Notes: a model not told the origin generated them from the letters alone. Shown: positions 21,754 to 33,385, counted from the first letter of the stretch. The stretch: DNA of 64,000 bases from Sorex araneus (GCF_027595985.1 NC_073313.1:83454494-83518493), one strand, 5' to 3'. A program made the numbers and translations.

Positions 21754-22904
21754 AACTGCCTATTTGCTTTCCCATATTGGCGACTAGAGAATCCACTGTT
21801 ATTGAGGATGAACAGATACTGTAATGTTGTGGCAGGAAGAGAAGTGACAGCATACATGACAATTAATAATCAGCAACTGAAGGAAGAAAATTTCCAGGAT
21901 ATTGCTGATCTCAAGTTTAACCAGTGGCCAAATTCTATATGCCTTTTAAAGTAAAGAATACAAAGATACACGTAATACATTTTTAAACGATTTTTAGGAA
22001 GAATAACTCAAAGGAAGCATGCTTTTTTCTTAAATGGGTGAGCTTACATGACTTTTCTAGTACTTTAATTTCCCACTAGTATCTAAAAAATTAGGTGACA
22101 TTGAATTTCCTCTAGGATGTGCAATGAACAAACAAATTTCAGATTCTGTCGCTTTTTAAAGATCCGGTTATAGAAAGTAAATGAAATGTTTTCAAGAACT
22201 TCAATTCTGCTGTTTTGGGGGATGAAACTAACAATTGGTTGGTATCTGAAATCTCTTACTTTTTCTTTAGAAAACTGCCCTTTTTTTCTATATGTGTTCA
22301 GGGCAAAATTTCAGTAAATTTACTTTTCATCTATCTTCTCAGCTGAGTTGTTAGAAATTGTAGCTGGTTGACACTCATTTTAACTGCACACCTTAAAGCT
22401 GCACTATATTTAATGTACAAATGAACTGCCTGTTCTGTCTCACTTATTTGCTATATTTGTTGTAACTTCCTGAGTTGTTTCAATATTCCTTCATAGAAAC
22501 TGATAGCAGAACTTACAAAGAACTAAATTCAGCCTCTTTTCAAATTATTTCTTTCCCTATTTAAAGCACATTTTTACATTTCCATCCTCTGTCCGAGTTC
22601 ATTTGTAGTGACTACACATTTTGATGCGACCACTATTTTATGTGATCATCAACAATTACATTTCAGATGCACACACAGAATTGTCTCAGTGTAACTTAAA
22701 TTTTCTTAGTGATTCTTGGTTTTTAGACGTGGGGAGCAGTATTCAAGCCTTAAGTCAGATTATAGCGAAACCAGTTTTATAAAGCATGTTGGTATAGCCT
22801 CTTAATAACTGAAGACACATGGGTGTATCATTCCCTGAATAAGGAGCCCTCTTTGGCAGGTCTTGAATTCATGCCCCCAAATGCTTCAACATGAAACAAT
22901 CTCA
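21754..22904. other. No feature recognised
   Basis: About 1.1 kb of unique AT-rich sequence up to the microsatellite. The small frame at 21661-21954 starts inside the SINE. Confidence 0.4.
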
Positions 22905-22986
<82 letters not shown>

Positions 22987-22987
22987 C

Positions 22988-23062
<75 letters not shown>

Positions 23063-23092
23063 ATCTATCTGTCTTTCTATCTATCTACCTAC

Positions 23093-23175
<83 letters not shown>

Positions 23176-23188
23176 ATCTATCTGTCTT

Positions 23189-23248
<60 letters not shown>

Positions 23249-23269
23249 ATCTATCTGTCTTTCTGTCTG

Positions 23270-23354
<85 letters not shown>

Positions 23355-23360
23355 TCTATC
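22905..23360 (+). repeat. Large (TATC)n microsatellite
   Basis: About 455 bp of nearly uninterrupted TATC/CTAT units. An interruption of the form CTAATCTATCTGTCTTTC recurs three times (about 23061, 23174 and 23246), pointing to segmental duplication inside the array. It abuts the tail end of a minus-strand SINE. The long open frame it encodes is only the translated repeat. Confidence 0.98.
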
Positions 23361-23518
23361 GTTTCTGGATCACCCCTGGTGGACTTCTGGGCTTACACCT
23401 GACTCTTACTCAGGGATCACTTGGTGGAGCTCCGGGGTCCATACGAGGTGCTGGGACTAGAACCTGGATCAGGTGTGTGCAAGGCAAGCTCCTTACCCTC
23501 TGTATTCTTCTTCAGTCT
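23361..23518 (-). mobile_element. Class A SINE adjoining the microsatellite
   Basis: TTCTGGATCACCCCTGGTGG to GCAAGGCAAGCTCCTTACCC and CTTCTTCAGTC in reverse orientation. Its 3' tail faces the TATC array. Confidence 0.75.
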
Positions 23519-23577
23519 TGAAACAACTTTACAAAGTGGGTTGCAATCTAATCTTATATTGTAACAGTAAATATTTT

Positions 23578-23770
23578 ATTGGGGGGGGGTGGAGGGTGTC
23601 TCCTAAGCACTGCTTAGGTGCTCTGACTGGTCGTCCTGGGTCAGCTGGACATGTAGTGTTTGGGGGACTTCCAGGGTTTTCTATTCATCAGTGCTCAGAT
23701 GACCATGTGGTGTCAGGTGTCAGGGTTTAAATAGAGATGGTTGCGTGCAAGGCAAGCACCTTACCCCACC
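23578..23770 (-). mobile_element. Class A SINE, diverged
   Basis: TTATTGGGGGGGGGTGGAGGG, CAGTGCTCAGATGACCATGTGG and GTGCAAGGCAAGCACCTTACC in reverse orientation. The middle is expanded. Confidence 0.65.
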
Positions 23771-23775
23771 CCCCT

Positions 23776-24002
23776 TGCACTCTTTCTTGCCACATAATAG
23801 TAAATCAGATTTGCTCTTTTTTTCCCACTCTGCACACAGTTCACTATTCGAAAAACCCCTTTAAAATATGTTCAATGACTGACTTTACTCTGTTGCATTG
23901 TCTGTATCTAGATGCTTCCAGTTTTAAATAGGATAGGGTTATTTCTTTTTATAGCTCGTGTTTAAAACGGAAGCATTATATACTATTAGCTAATTTCATT
24001 TT
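23776..24002 (+). other. Intron immediately upstream of the MBNL3 exon
   Basis: Unique AT-rich sequence ending in the acceptor pyrimidine tract. No exon or repeat was recognised. Confidence 0.5.
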
Positions 24003-24019
24003 ATGTTTTTTTCTTGCAG
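24003..24019 (+). promoter_or_regulatory. Splice acceptor of the MBNL3 ATG exon
   Basis: A T-rich polypyrimidine run followed by CTTGCAG, then G at 24020. It is the best acceptor upstream of the coding start and implies at least one non-coding exon further upstream, since no promoter is visible immediately 5'. Confidence 0.65.
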
Positions 24020-24755
24020 GTTTCTGAAAGTGCCTTTTCTGAAAACTCTGCTGCTTGGATTCCACTCTAGAGCTGTCTCTCTATAAACCCCTCTCCCTAC
24101 CACCCCTCACTCCCTCCTTCACGACCTCCCCTCCACCCCGCCAAATCTGGTGTGCTTGTAGTTTGCTCTCAGCAACTTACCCATTCTTTTTTTCTTTGAT
24201 TCTCAGTTTTCAAAGTCATTTTCCCTCCTCCTGATTTTGTAGTGCAAACAAAAAAATTTTTTTTAAAAAATTATAGCATCCATCCCAATTTTAACCTTTA
24301 AAGGTAAGAAATTGGGAGAAGAACTTTTCTTCTCTTGAACTGAGACCATTCCACAAATTGACGGGCAGCCAGCAGCATATGCTTTTTGCAGAAATAATTG
24401 AAAACATCAACTGGAGAGCACAGAATCCTTTTGAAAGTCTGCCAATTATTTGAAGTAATTTCAGCAGAGGAACAAAATAAAACACTCAATATCTTAACCT
24501 TTACAGTTGCCTTCTTAGGAGTTGGTCTCTAATTTGATTTTTAGTCATTCTGATACAGTTTTTATTTTATGATTGGTTTTTTGTTTGACTAGACGGAATT
24601 TGACTTTAATGAAAACCTAAGTGCTAACAAAGAATCATTTCACCAAGGCAACCTATTATCTCTTCACATTTAGCTTGAATTCATTTTTAATCTTTTAACA
24701 ACAACAGTAATATTGTCCTAAAGAGGGTGCACTTGATTTTCATTTTGTATTCAAT
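24020..24755 (+). other. MBNL3: Probable 5'UTR part of the MBNL3 ATG exon
   Basis: A strong acceptor (T-rich tract then TTCTTGCAG, ending at 24019) precedes the coding start by 736 nt with no donor-like break obvious between them. The ATG exon therefore probably carries a long 5'UTR, as the homologous MBNL1 exon does. Upstream ATGs occur, for example near 24379, 24569 and 24608. Four UGCU motifs of the muscleblind-binding type lie at 24049, 24052, 24153 and 24164. A pyrimidine-rich stretch at about 24080-24140 followed by TTGTAG and CTCTCAG at about 24156-24171 could supply alternative acceptors and a shorter UTR. The extent is inferred from splice signals only. Confidence 0.6.
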
Positions 24756-24932
24756 ATGACGTCTGTCAATGTTTCCCTGGTTCGTGATACCAAGTGGCTG
24801 ACGTTAGAAGTCTGTAGAGAATATCAGAGAGGAACTTGCTCTCGGGCTGATGCAGACTGCAAGTTTGCCCATCCACCAGGAGATTGCCATGTGGAAAATG
24901 GTCGTGTGGTGGCTTGTTTTGATTCTTTGAAG
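24756..24932 (+). CDS. MBNL3: Muscleblind-like protein, N-terminal coding exon (MBNL3-like, partial)
   Basis: This exon encodes the first 59 residues of a muscleblind-like RNA-binding protein. The family binds YGCY-containing RNA and controls alternative splicing, polyadenylation and mRNA localisation. The translation carries the family signature [12 protein letters not shown] followed by a complete CCCH finger: C20, C28, C35, H39, with C-X7-C-X6-C-X3-H spacing. [14 protein letters not shown] then opens the second finger at C54, and its remaining ligands must lie in the next exon. The segment [12 protein letters not shown] and the VV before ACFDSLK resemble MBNL3 more than MBNL1 or MBNL2, as recalled. 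The ATG has A at -3, and an in-frame TAA at 24708-24710 closes the frame upstream. The coding part ends in phase 0 at AAG followed by GTGAGT. The linker reads [10 protein letters not shown], whereas I recall human MBNL3 as PPRVCHVENG. No frameshift or stop is present, so it is not a processed copy. Confidence 0.95.
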
Positions 24933-24938
24933 GTGAGT
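24933..24938 (+). promoter_or_regulatory. Splice donor GTGAGT after MBNL3 coding exon
   Basis: AAG|GTGAGT matches the donor consensus and falls after the K of FDSLK, the conserved exon boundary of the MBNL family in phase 0. The open frame runs only five more codons before TAA, as expected for intron. Confidence 0.9.
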
Positions 24939-27900
24939 CTCATCTAAATGCCTTGAATATTTAAGTTGGTGACTTCAATTTTTTTTTTAAAAACCTGTGT
25001 TCTGAAATTAGTCCTGTTAATACATAGCAGAAAAGTGTTGAGTGTTGTTTCTTCCTTTTGATTTTGATTGCTCAAAATTTGGGTTTTCAGTTCTCCAAAA
25101 CTACAGGATGTAGATTTTAATTTATAGAAGGAGACCTCCTTGAAGATCAAGATAGGTAGACCCTAGGAAATCATTTTGAGGAGTTTTATTTCACTGGAGG
25201 AAGAGGTTGCAACTTTTCTGTGCTTTACTTCTTTGTATATGATTTAGTGATTAGAATCATTTACTACCTAGGGAAATGCTTTACTGGATTAGAGTTTATT
25301 TGTATGTTATTGAAATGTAGTTAGTAAGGACAAGTTGATTTTCAGGAGATAAATAAGGTCAGGCTGAGGAGAAAATCTCATTGTCCTGGAGGAAAATTAT
25401 GGCAGTTTGAAGTTTCTTAAGGATTATTTTGAACCTTTAATTTAAACACAGAGCTACAAAACTAAGCATACTTTATTTTCTATTTGAACAACTGAACAAT
25501 TTCAGAATTTTGAATGCATTTTATAAGAAAAGTCCTATTATGAATATTATCAAACCCCAATATTATATGCTACAGTAAACACAAAATATGGGCCACATGA
25601 AATGCATGCAGAATAGAACATATATATGATTGTGGAACAAGACAATGCACTTATTTTCATATCTTTTCCATGAAAATTGCACTTAAATAAGGATAAATAT
25701 GTACAAATTGAAGCATAATAATAAAAGTGGTAATAGGCTTTTGGTTTATTTAGCAAGTTACTATCATGAACTAGAGATTTTTAAAATATGTCAAAGAGAA
25801 TTTAGCTTAATAAGAACATCTTCAATTTCTAGACATTGTTTTATCTTCATCAGCACATGTTTTACTGACATTTTCATTTATGGCTGCCTTAGTCAATAGA
25901 TACAAATTCTTTGGTGTGGTTATTTCATTTTGTTAATTGAGATACCACAATTTACAGTAGTATAAATATTTGTTTTGAATGTACAATCATTTCATAAGGA
26001 AACACTGTCATGTAATTTGATATTTAAGCAGCAACTCTACTTCTGTTGTAGTTAAAAGTTTTTGCTACAGACCACTCCAGTTCAAGAAAGAAAACTTGTT
26101 AACATAAAGATAGAGGTAATTTTGACCACTGAAAATTTCTGAGTTGCCCTTCTGAAGAGCAAATGCTGGCACGAAAGGGCCAATTCTGTTTTCTTCACAT
26201 TACTTAATTCAGTTTAATCTTCAGTGATTTTTTGTGTATTATTTAAATCTGCTCGTGGCCATTGCAGTGCCCTGAAACAGTAAAGAGCTGTGGGGAAGGT
26301 GAAGAGAAGGGTATCTTTCATCCAGTTCATATAGATGCCTTTCATCCAGAGCGCTACATACTTTACATATGTTTTTTTAGAAGATCTGGAGTCTAGACTC
26401 TGGCTCACTGCTCTAGCTCCTCGTGGCTATTTAATCTGATAGAACATTTCTAACAGATAGGTAATTCCTCTCTACCTAATTTCCACAATTAGTGTGGAGA
26501 TTTTAGTGCAAAAGCATAAATAGAAATCCATGTACTGTAATAAAAGCACACACCACACAGAATTTATTTAATGTTAGAATGCAGGGTGACTTCAATAAAT
26601 GTCAACATTCAAAACAATAAAGAAATAAAACGGAGAAAAAAAGTGAAGTTAAAAGATTTTCCTATAAATGTTTCTTTTAGGAGAGCCAGAAAGTAGTTCT
26701 ATTGTATTGGGGAATATTAATTAAAACTACACACTCATGCTTTACATGGGGATGCCTATACTTAGTCACCATGAATGTGATAATCGTTGTTGAAGCTAAG
26801 TGTTACCAATTTTATGGCTTGTCTTTGATATAGAATACCTTACAAGCTTTGTGAATTCTATCTTTACATGCATCTAGTAGAAAAGGTGTGATCTTCTTAA
26901 TCATTGATGTATTTCAGCTATCATTTGTCATTTAAAAGCAAAAGAGTGTCATAAAGGAAACGTTTTGAGGAAAAATAACATGGAAGGTGATTAATAAATG
27001 CAGGCTGCACTACTACTTTAAAGCTTGTACAATGTTTAATGCAGAGACTACATAGATAATGGCTAATGAGGCACTCAATTATTTAAATACACTGACTACT
27101 CATTGCTTCCAATGTTTTAAATATAATTTTTGCATTATGTTAAGATCTTGATGACCAGTCGCACAAGATAAAGGTAATTTACATAATTCTTGCATTCTCA
27201 AATTTCAATGAAATTTAATATTTTAAATATATAAAGCATTTCAAATAATTCATCATATGGACACGAATTAATTATTTGAAGTGCTTCCTCTGCATCACCG
27301 TCTCCACAAAAAGCTTTGTAGTTCTCTCCTTTGATATACTTTTCTTACTTAGGCTGTACATGAAAGTTGTACTAAGTTGTCAGGTAATTTACCTCTGTGT
27401 GTTGTGCTACTATCATATCTATAATATAACAGATAAGTTACTAAAATAGTTATTGCTGCAGTTGTTACTCCCAGTGATTTGGTATAATTGAAACACCCTT
27501 GAAATGCGTCTGTGTCCTGTTTTCTCTCCCATGAGTGGTTAAATAAATGAAGCAATAATTTGATGTTTGGGACTGCTGTTTTGGTTTTTGTGTCTTTTGT
27601 TTTCATAAAGCTTCTATTTGCAGTGGGTACTTTACCAGATGATGTCTTTTGCTATCATAATAGGTATAATAGATACACTGTCTTATATTCTTTTTAAATG
27701 AGGGGATGTTATGAAAATAAGGAGGGCAAGTGTGATAACTAATTGTGCTGAAGTGCTGTACCCATCACTCCATGAATTCTGAGTGTTCAGTGAGGAAGGT
27801 CACAGGATCTTCAGATTGACATGTAGATAGTATAGACCATAGATCATTTCCAACTATAGAAAAGAATCTCGAATCATGTGATTCTACAAAGAATCATTTG

Positions 27901-29059
27901 CAGCTCTTTTGTGACTTCATTGCCTTGTTTCCTTAGCACAATTTAGCAGTTTATTTCAGTATATCTTGCCCAAGTATTAGTTATTTACCATTGATCTAGT
28001 TTGGAATTTGTAGTCAGTGTCTTTTAGATTTAATAAATAACTGCTAAAATGCCAATATAGAATCTGTGTGATTATATCTGTAGCCAAGGTTATATTATCT
28101 ATATTTGAAGCACTGTGCCAGTCACCTGTTATCCAGGATAGAGATAAATGCTGCCATTATTTCATTATGAAAAATCAACACCCATCACATATGCTCACTC
28201 CACTGTTCACTTTGGGCAGCTCTGTTACAAAAATTTCCTGACAAAGGCCTTAGGAGCAGGTACAGTTAGGGGAAAATTATTACTCGTTCACATAATGTTT
28301 CTGAAAAATGGACATTGGTGAAGAACACTAATAAAATAGTTTCTGTTCTCCCAATATTACATATGATCACAAGTATAGTGATATTTTGACAAGTGAGCCA
28401 TATTATGTAGGCATATGGATATGAATATATAGTCATTGATCATTGTCCTGAGTCACAAGTCGATTCTGTGGTGGTATTACTAATTATGGCAGTTCTCACT
28501 AGTTAAAAATTTGATTAGTTTTGACTGAATATTTACCTCATCCTATTTGCTAAGGGAAAACTTACCAGGAACAGCGCGCTCCTAGCAACATAATCCCAAA
28601 GGTCATTGGTTTATGCAAGATTTAGAGCCATTTATGAGCTTGATCAGAGAGGTTTGCCTATGCTATAAAGAGACATAAGCAGCACCTGTCACAGTGAGAA
28701 AGGAAGCAAAGAACATTTTACTTAAGGGATATTTTGTTGCTGTAATACTTACCTTTAAAATTGTCAGTATAAGTCAGTGCTGTTTTGAACATTCCAACCT
28801 CCCCCTTTTGAAAGGTGTTAAATTATAATTTACATCTCCCCAACAAATGCATATTGATTGCTTAGCCTCATAAGTAAGCCTTTTAGGCTTAGATAAAAAT
28901 TGAAAAATAGTTATTTGATACCATCTTCATCCTACTTCCTGTAGTGTCAACTACTTCCTGTAGTGTCAACAACTTAACATGCCATCATACAACTGTTATC
29001 AAAATAAGATTAATTAAATTAATTAGCTAAATTAATTAATTCAGTATAATACCCTTAGC
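24939..29059 (+). other. MBNL3 intron, young-repeat-free stretch
   Basis: More than 4 kb of AT-rich sequence without a recognisable young SINE or L1 insertion, in contrast to one per kilobase or so elsewhere. It contains a two-copy 19-bp tandem at 28932-28969 and an AT-rich TTAATTAA-type cluster at 29008-29042. No further coding exon was found. The lack of insertions fits conserved intronic regulatory sequence beside an MBNL exon, which is an inference. Confidence 0.5.
28932..28969 (+). repeat. 19-bp tandem duplication
   Basis: CTACTTCCTGTAGTGTCAA occurs twice head to tail inside the otherwise repeat-free MBNL3 intron. Confidence 0.92.
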
Positions 29060-29480
29060 TAAGATGGAGCCGTTATTTGAATTTTACCACATTTCTCCCT
29101 AATTTTCCTGCCCTATTTGAGGATCCAATCTTGGTTCTCGCGTGGCATTTACTTGAAAACTTCCGTAATTTCTTCCAACCTCCAACAATCTTTTCATTAT
29201 CTTTCTTGATATGGACATTCTGGTTGACTGTTGAGCAGTTATTTTGTAGGATGCCCTTCAGTTTGCATAAGAACCGCCAGTAGGAGGTGGATATCCAACA
29301 AAGTATACATAAAGTGGGTGCATCTTATAGCTCATTATGTTAACTGGCGTCCCTTGAATAGATTGATGATTTTTCCCCTTTGTGGAAGTTGATACATAAT
29401 TCTTGACTTACTCATCATTTTCTAGAACATGCTATTGATTTTTAGAGACGTTCCAATATATATGCTATCAAATAGGAATA
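29060..29480 (-). repeat. Possible ancient L1-derived fragment
   Basis: GAGGATCCAATCTTGG, GCATTTACTTGAAAACTTCC, CAGTTATTTTGTAGGATGCCCTTCAGTTTG and GATGATTTTTCCCCTTTGTGG follow the order of a common mammalian repeat, which I associate with old L1 antisense sequence. The family name is not certain. Confidence 0.45.
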
Positions 29481-30236
29481 AGTGTTCATCTTAGAAGTTT
29501 GGTAATGCACTTCTATAATGATGGGCTCATCAAGAAGTGATGGGAAGAGAGGGGAAAACGGACTAGAGAATGGCAGGGGAGGTAGCACCATCAGAACATT
29601 ATAGAGACAGAGCAGTGAAGAATGGGAAGCCACATAGTTCTTGTGATGGGTGTGTCTTTCTCCTTGCCTCCTGTGTAGTGGGCCCTGTGCAGGCAGCAGT
29701 GCCCTGACCACCTGTAATTTAGCTTATTTAGCTTCCTATGTCAGGAAATGGATTTTCTGCCTTTGTTTCCTGATAAGTAATATTCCCTCTGATTGTAAGC
29801 TTTTGCATCTCAATGAATGGAATGGAAAATTCCAAAGAAAAACTAAAAATTATAAACAAAAATAAAAATAACATGTAATAAAATGTAAATAAAATATAAT
29901 AAAATGTCATTACTACTCGGAAACCAAGGCTAAACCTTTACCTCATCTCCTGCCATTCACAAATGTCACTTCCTCTCCTCACTTGCTCATCCTTGAGAGT
30001 TAATTTATATTTCTTCTCATGTCACTTATCAACTTCATGTTCTTCCCAAATTATTAAAAAAGTCAAGATACTTTGAGTTCATTCATATAAATATTTTCAT
30101 ATATACACACCCCACTTACTGTGACTACCTTTCAACATAAAATAAAGCATAGCCTTTCGAGAAAAACAATAGAAACAAAGACAAAAAACCTAAACATAGA
30201 ATTTTATTTCCTAGTGAAACTCTTCATTTACACCTT
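29481..30236. other. No feature recognised
   Basis: Unique sequence; A/T-rich AATAAAAT tract around 29860-29905. Confidence 0.4.
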
Positions 30237-30247
30237 TCAAAATTTCT

Positions 30248-30399
30248 GTTTGTTTTGGGGGCACAGCCAACAGTGTTCAGGGCTTACTTCTGGCTCTGCA
30301 CTTAGGATCACTCCTGGCAGGGCTGGGGGATTTTAGGGGCTGCTAGCGATTGAACCCATGTTGGCCATGTTCAAGGCAATCACCCTTCCCACTGGGCTC
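30248..30399 (-). mobile_element. Class A SINE with TSD
   Basis: TTTTGGGGGCACAGCCAACAG to CTTCCCACTGGGCTC. TCAAAATTTCT is duplicated at 30237-30247 and 30400-30410. Confidence 0.85.
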
Positions 30400-30410
30400 T
30401 CAAAATTTCT

Positions 30411-30799
30411 TTTAATCCCAGCTGTTTGTTTTGAAAAAAGTTTTCATTTGTTCCATGCAATTTCAGATGTTTTTCTTCTTTGTAAAAGAACAGTTTTAGA
30501 AACGTTTTATTTTAAGATATACTATCTTTCAAACAATATGCAGATATCAGTTTATTTGAGCAATTCAGTAATTATATATATAAAAAAAATCCTTGCCTTC
30601 TATTCACTGCTTCCTGTATTCCATAAACTTTGGAAAAGCCACTATGGTCCTTAAAACAAACTTGGTTAAGCTTTAGCATTGAATGAGCCAGCTTTAATTA
30701 ACTGTGTGCCTTGGCTAAGTAAGTACCTAGGCTCCATGACACAAAGATACTTCGTGTGGATAGAAGGCCCCTACTAACACCTTCCTCTGGAGTCACTGC
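30411..30799. other. No feature recognised
   Basis: Unique AT-rich sequence. Confidence 0.35.
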
Positions 30800-30866
30800 C
30801 ATACAAATGAGAGCACATGGAACAGAGCCTGGCACATCATTAGCACTCAAGATATATGTTTCCAGC
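30800..30866 (+). repeat. MIR/L2-type 3' end
   Basis: GGAACAGAGCCTGGCACATC followed by ATTAGCACTCAAGATATATG matches the conserved end of ancient mammalian repeats. Confidence 0.55.
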
Positions 30867-31511
30867 AAGTAAATTCTGAATGCCCTGAAAAAATGAAATG
30901 AAGCTGTGACAGCACTAGAATAAAATTCAATTGAACATTCTGATAATTCTGGGTTGGGGAAGGCTATATTGACCATGCCATCAGAAGCAGAAGACATAGA
31001 AATGATTAATACAGTTGAATGTATTAAAACAATTACTTCCAAATGTCAGGGAAACAAGTTAAAAGACAAATAGTGATCTGGGGGAGAAATAGTGACATAT
31101 ATGACAGATGAAAGACTGTTATTTTAACAAAGTACACTAAGTTAAAGTGTAAAAAAAATAAAAACATTCAAAGATATTTTCTTATAAAAATAGGCAAAGG
31201 ACATAAACAGAGCAAGATAGTCTGATGTGCTCAGTCTACCCAAGAGGATGTTTTGATGACCCTATGATTAACTGCTCTAATGGAGGATATATTTCAGCTG
31301 TTCCCATCAAAATAAGCTCTTCCTACCCTGTCTCTCCTTAAAGTCCATTTCAGAGGGCTTATATTTCCTACTTCAGTTCTTTGTTGCTTATGTTTTCTTT
31401 CATTAGTGTTAGTTTTTTTTTTCAACGTGCTACTTCTAATTAAAAAGGAAAGCCTTTTAGATCAGATTAGCCTGTGAGATAAAAACCAAAATTGCCCTCA
31501 GAAGACATTTT
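30867..31511. other. No feature recognised
   Basis: Unique sequence; no supported exon. Confidence 0.35.
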
Positions 31512-31684
31512 ATTTTATTTTGGGAGGTTTAGGGCCATGACTTAAGGTACTCAGGGCTTACTCCTGGCACTGTGCTCAGGTTCACCCCTGGTGGGCTTGA
31601 AGATCATATAGAGTGCCTGAGATCTAACTTGGGATGGCTATGTGGAAGGCAAGCACCCTACCTGCCGTATTATCATTCTGGCCA
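31512..31684 (-). mobile_element. Class A SINE
   Basis: TTATTTTGGGAGGTTTAGGGCC, ACTCAGGGCTTACTCCTGGC and GCAAGCACCCTACCTGCCG in reverse orientation, ending CATTCTGGCC. Confidence 0.78.
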
Positions 31685-31707
31685 CCATAAGGAACATTTT
31701 ATAACTT

Positions 31708-31908
31708 TCTAAATTTTTTATTGAGAGTCTGTGGTTTACAGTACTATTTACAATGGTTCCTTATGCACATAAGTCTAACACCACATCCATCACCAGTGTA
31801 GACACCTTCCTCTCCCAAGGACCCCAACACCCCTCCATCTCACCCACCCAACTCATAGTGTGGATCAGTTCTCCCATTACGTTGTTTTGATATAATATTG
31901 GCATTATG
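31708..31908 (-). mobile_element. L1 3' tail fragment, divergent type
   Basis: TTTTTTATTGAGAGTCTGTGG, CACCACATCCATCACCAGTG and a C-rich stretch at about 31810-31850 have the layout of the lineage L1 3'UTR complement, with changed sequence. It is cut by a class B SINE. Confidence 0.55.
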
Positions 31909-31909
31909 C

Positions 31910-32112
31910 GCCTTGCACGCAGCTGACCCGGGTTCGATTCCTCCGCCCTTCTCAGAGAGCCCGGGAAGCTACTGAGAGTATCTAGCCCGCACAGCAGAAC
32001 GTGGCAAGCTACCCGTGGTGTATTCCATATGCGAAAAACAACAAGTCTCACAACAGAGATGTTACTGGTGCCTGCTCGAGCAAATCTATGAGCAACGGGA
32101 TGACAGTGACAG
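31910..32112 (+). mobile_element. Class B SINE, 5'-truncated
   Basis: Begins inside the tRNA-like head at CCTTGCACGCAGCTGACCC. It has a perfect B box and both internal repeat units, then GTTACTGGTGCCTGCTCG, and ends GATGACAGTGAC. The A box is absent. Confidence 0.85.
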
Positions 32113-32176
32113 ATAAAAATCCTAAGAGAGAAGTTAAGAATTTTGTTGATAGAGAGATAATCTGGGGTTAAAACAA

Positions 32177-32350
32177 GGGCTGGAGTGATAGCATAGTGGG
32201 TGGGGCGTTTGCCTTGCACACGGTCGACCCGGGTTCAAATCCCAGCATCCCATATGGTCCCCTGAGCACCGCCAGGAGTAATTCCTGAGTGCAGATCCAG
32301 GAGTAACCCCTGTGCATCGCCAGGTGTGACCCAAAAACCAAAAAAAAAAT
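32177..32350 (+). mobile_element. Class A SINE, well conserved
   Basis: GGGCTGGAGTGATAGCATAGTGG to GCATCGCCAGGTGTGACCC and A-tail; the B box is altered to GGTTCAAATCC. Confidence 0.92.
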
Positions 32351-32428
32351 TGCCTTGTATGTGATCAACAGTGGTCAAGAGTGGCCCCAAGCACTTTCAG
32401 GTGTGGCCTCCCCACCAAAAAAAAGAGA
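32351..32428 (+). mobile_element. Class A SINE 3' remnant
   Basis: TGCCTTGTATGTGATCAACAG and AAGCACTTTCAGGTGTGGCC followed by an A-run. It may be the remainder of an older copy into which the preceding SINE inserted. Confidence 0.45.
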
Positions 32429-32679
32429 GAATTGTCTTCCAAATACCTTTCTTCTCCCCCTCCACTGAATATCAGTCAATATTAATAGACACATAATAGG
32501 TGGATGGATGGTTGGTGTGGTTCATTTTTTTGGTTAGTGTTAAGGTTGACTTGGAATAGTGAGTAATTTCATGAACACAACTTCATGCCTTTTCAAACAT
32601 AAGTCATCACACCATTCCCCACCACAGGATTACCAATATCCTCCCACCACAGTCCTGTGGGCCCTTCATTTTCCTGACT

Positions 32680-32830
32680 CATTTCATTTATTTCATTCAC
32701 TGATAGGTATGTAATAAGCACTCATTGTATGCCAGGTGTAGTTCAAGATACAGGTATCTAAAATTGAAGTTGAAATAATCTCTGCCTTTATGAGCAGTTT
32801 GGGCAAAGGAGAAGTAGGCAGAATGGAAGC
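32680..32830 (+). repeat. Ancient mammalian repeat fragment
   Basis: ACTCATTGTATGCCAGGTGTAG, then TTCAAGATACAGG and TCTCTGCCTTTATGAGCAG, follow the common 'ACTATGTGCCAGGCACTG ... CCCTGCCCTC' series. The same series appears near 40.16 and 58.09 kb. Confidence 0.5.
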
Positions 32831-33385
32831 AAATATTTAGATTAATGACATATTACCAAGTAAAAAGAAAATGAAGCAGGGAAAAGCATTAGAGAATGGA
32901 GAGAACGGCCAGGTATTCTGTATTAGATTCTAGGAGGGCCTCTGTAGTGAGGGGATAATTGAGGAAAGGCATGAAGGTGGTGAGGGAGTAAGATGTGAGA
33001 ATTTCTGAGACTATTTTAGATAAAGGAAATAGTAGCAGCAAAGGTCGTAAAGCAGGAATGGGTCTGGTGTGTTTAAAAAACATCAGGGTTGCAACCAGGA
33101 GGACTGGAACATTCCATACATTATTCTATTCATAGTTTTTGGTGATGTTTTTTTACCTTAGTGCTTTAGTGCTTTGCTTTTTATTAAAAGGTTGTTTTCT
33201 TTTACATTTTTAGGTTTTATTTTTGAATGGCTAATATATTTAAATTAAGATGTTTTTTAAAATTTGCCACCAATTTCTGAATAAATACCATGATGTAATA
33301 GAAAAAAATTGTTCTCACATACACATAAATTACAAAAGTAGCTTATGCAATACATATATTCTCACATTAAGATATATGTATTTCT
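32831..33385. other. No feature recognised
   Basis: Unique sequence. A heptamer-like duplication TTAGTGCTTTAGTGCTTTG is seen near 33158. Confidence 0.35.

Noticed and set aside
22863..23460. Long open reading frame of 189 codons (Ile-Tyr-Leu-Ser repeats)
   Set aside because: It is the TATC microsatellite read in frame; no stop arises because the 12-nt periodicity avoids them.
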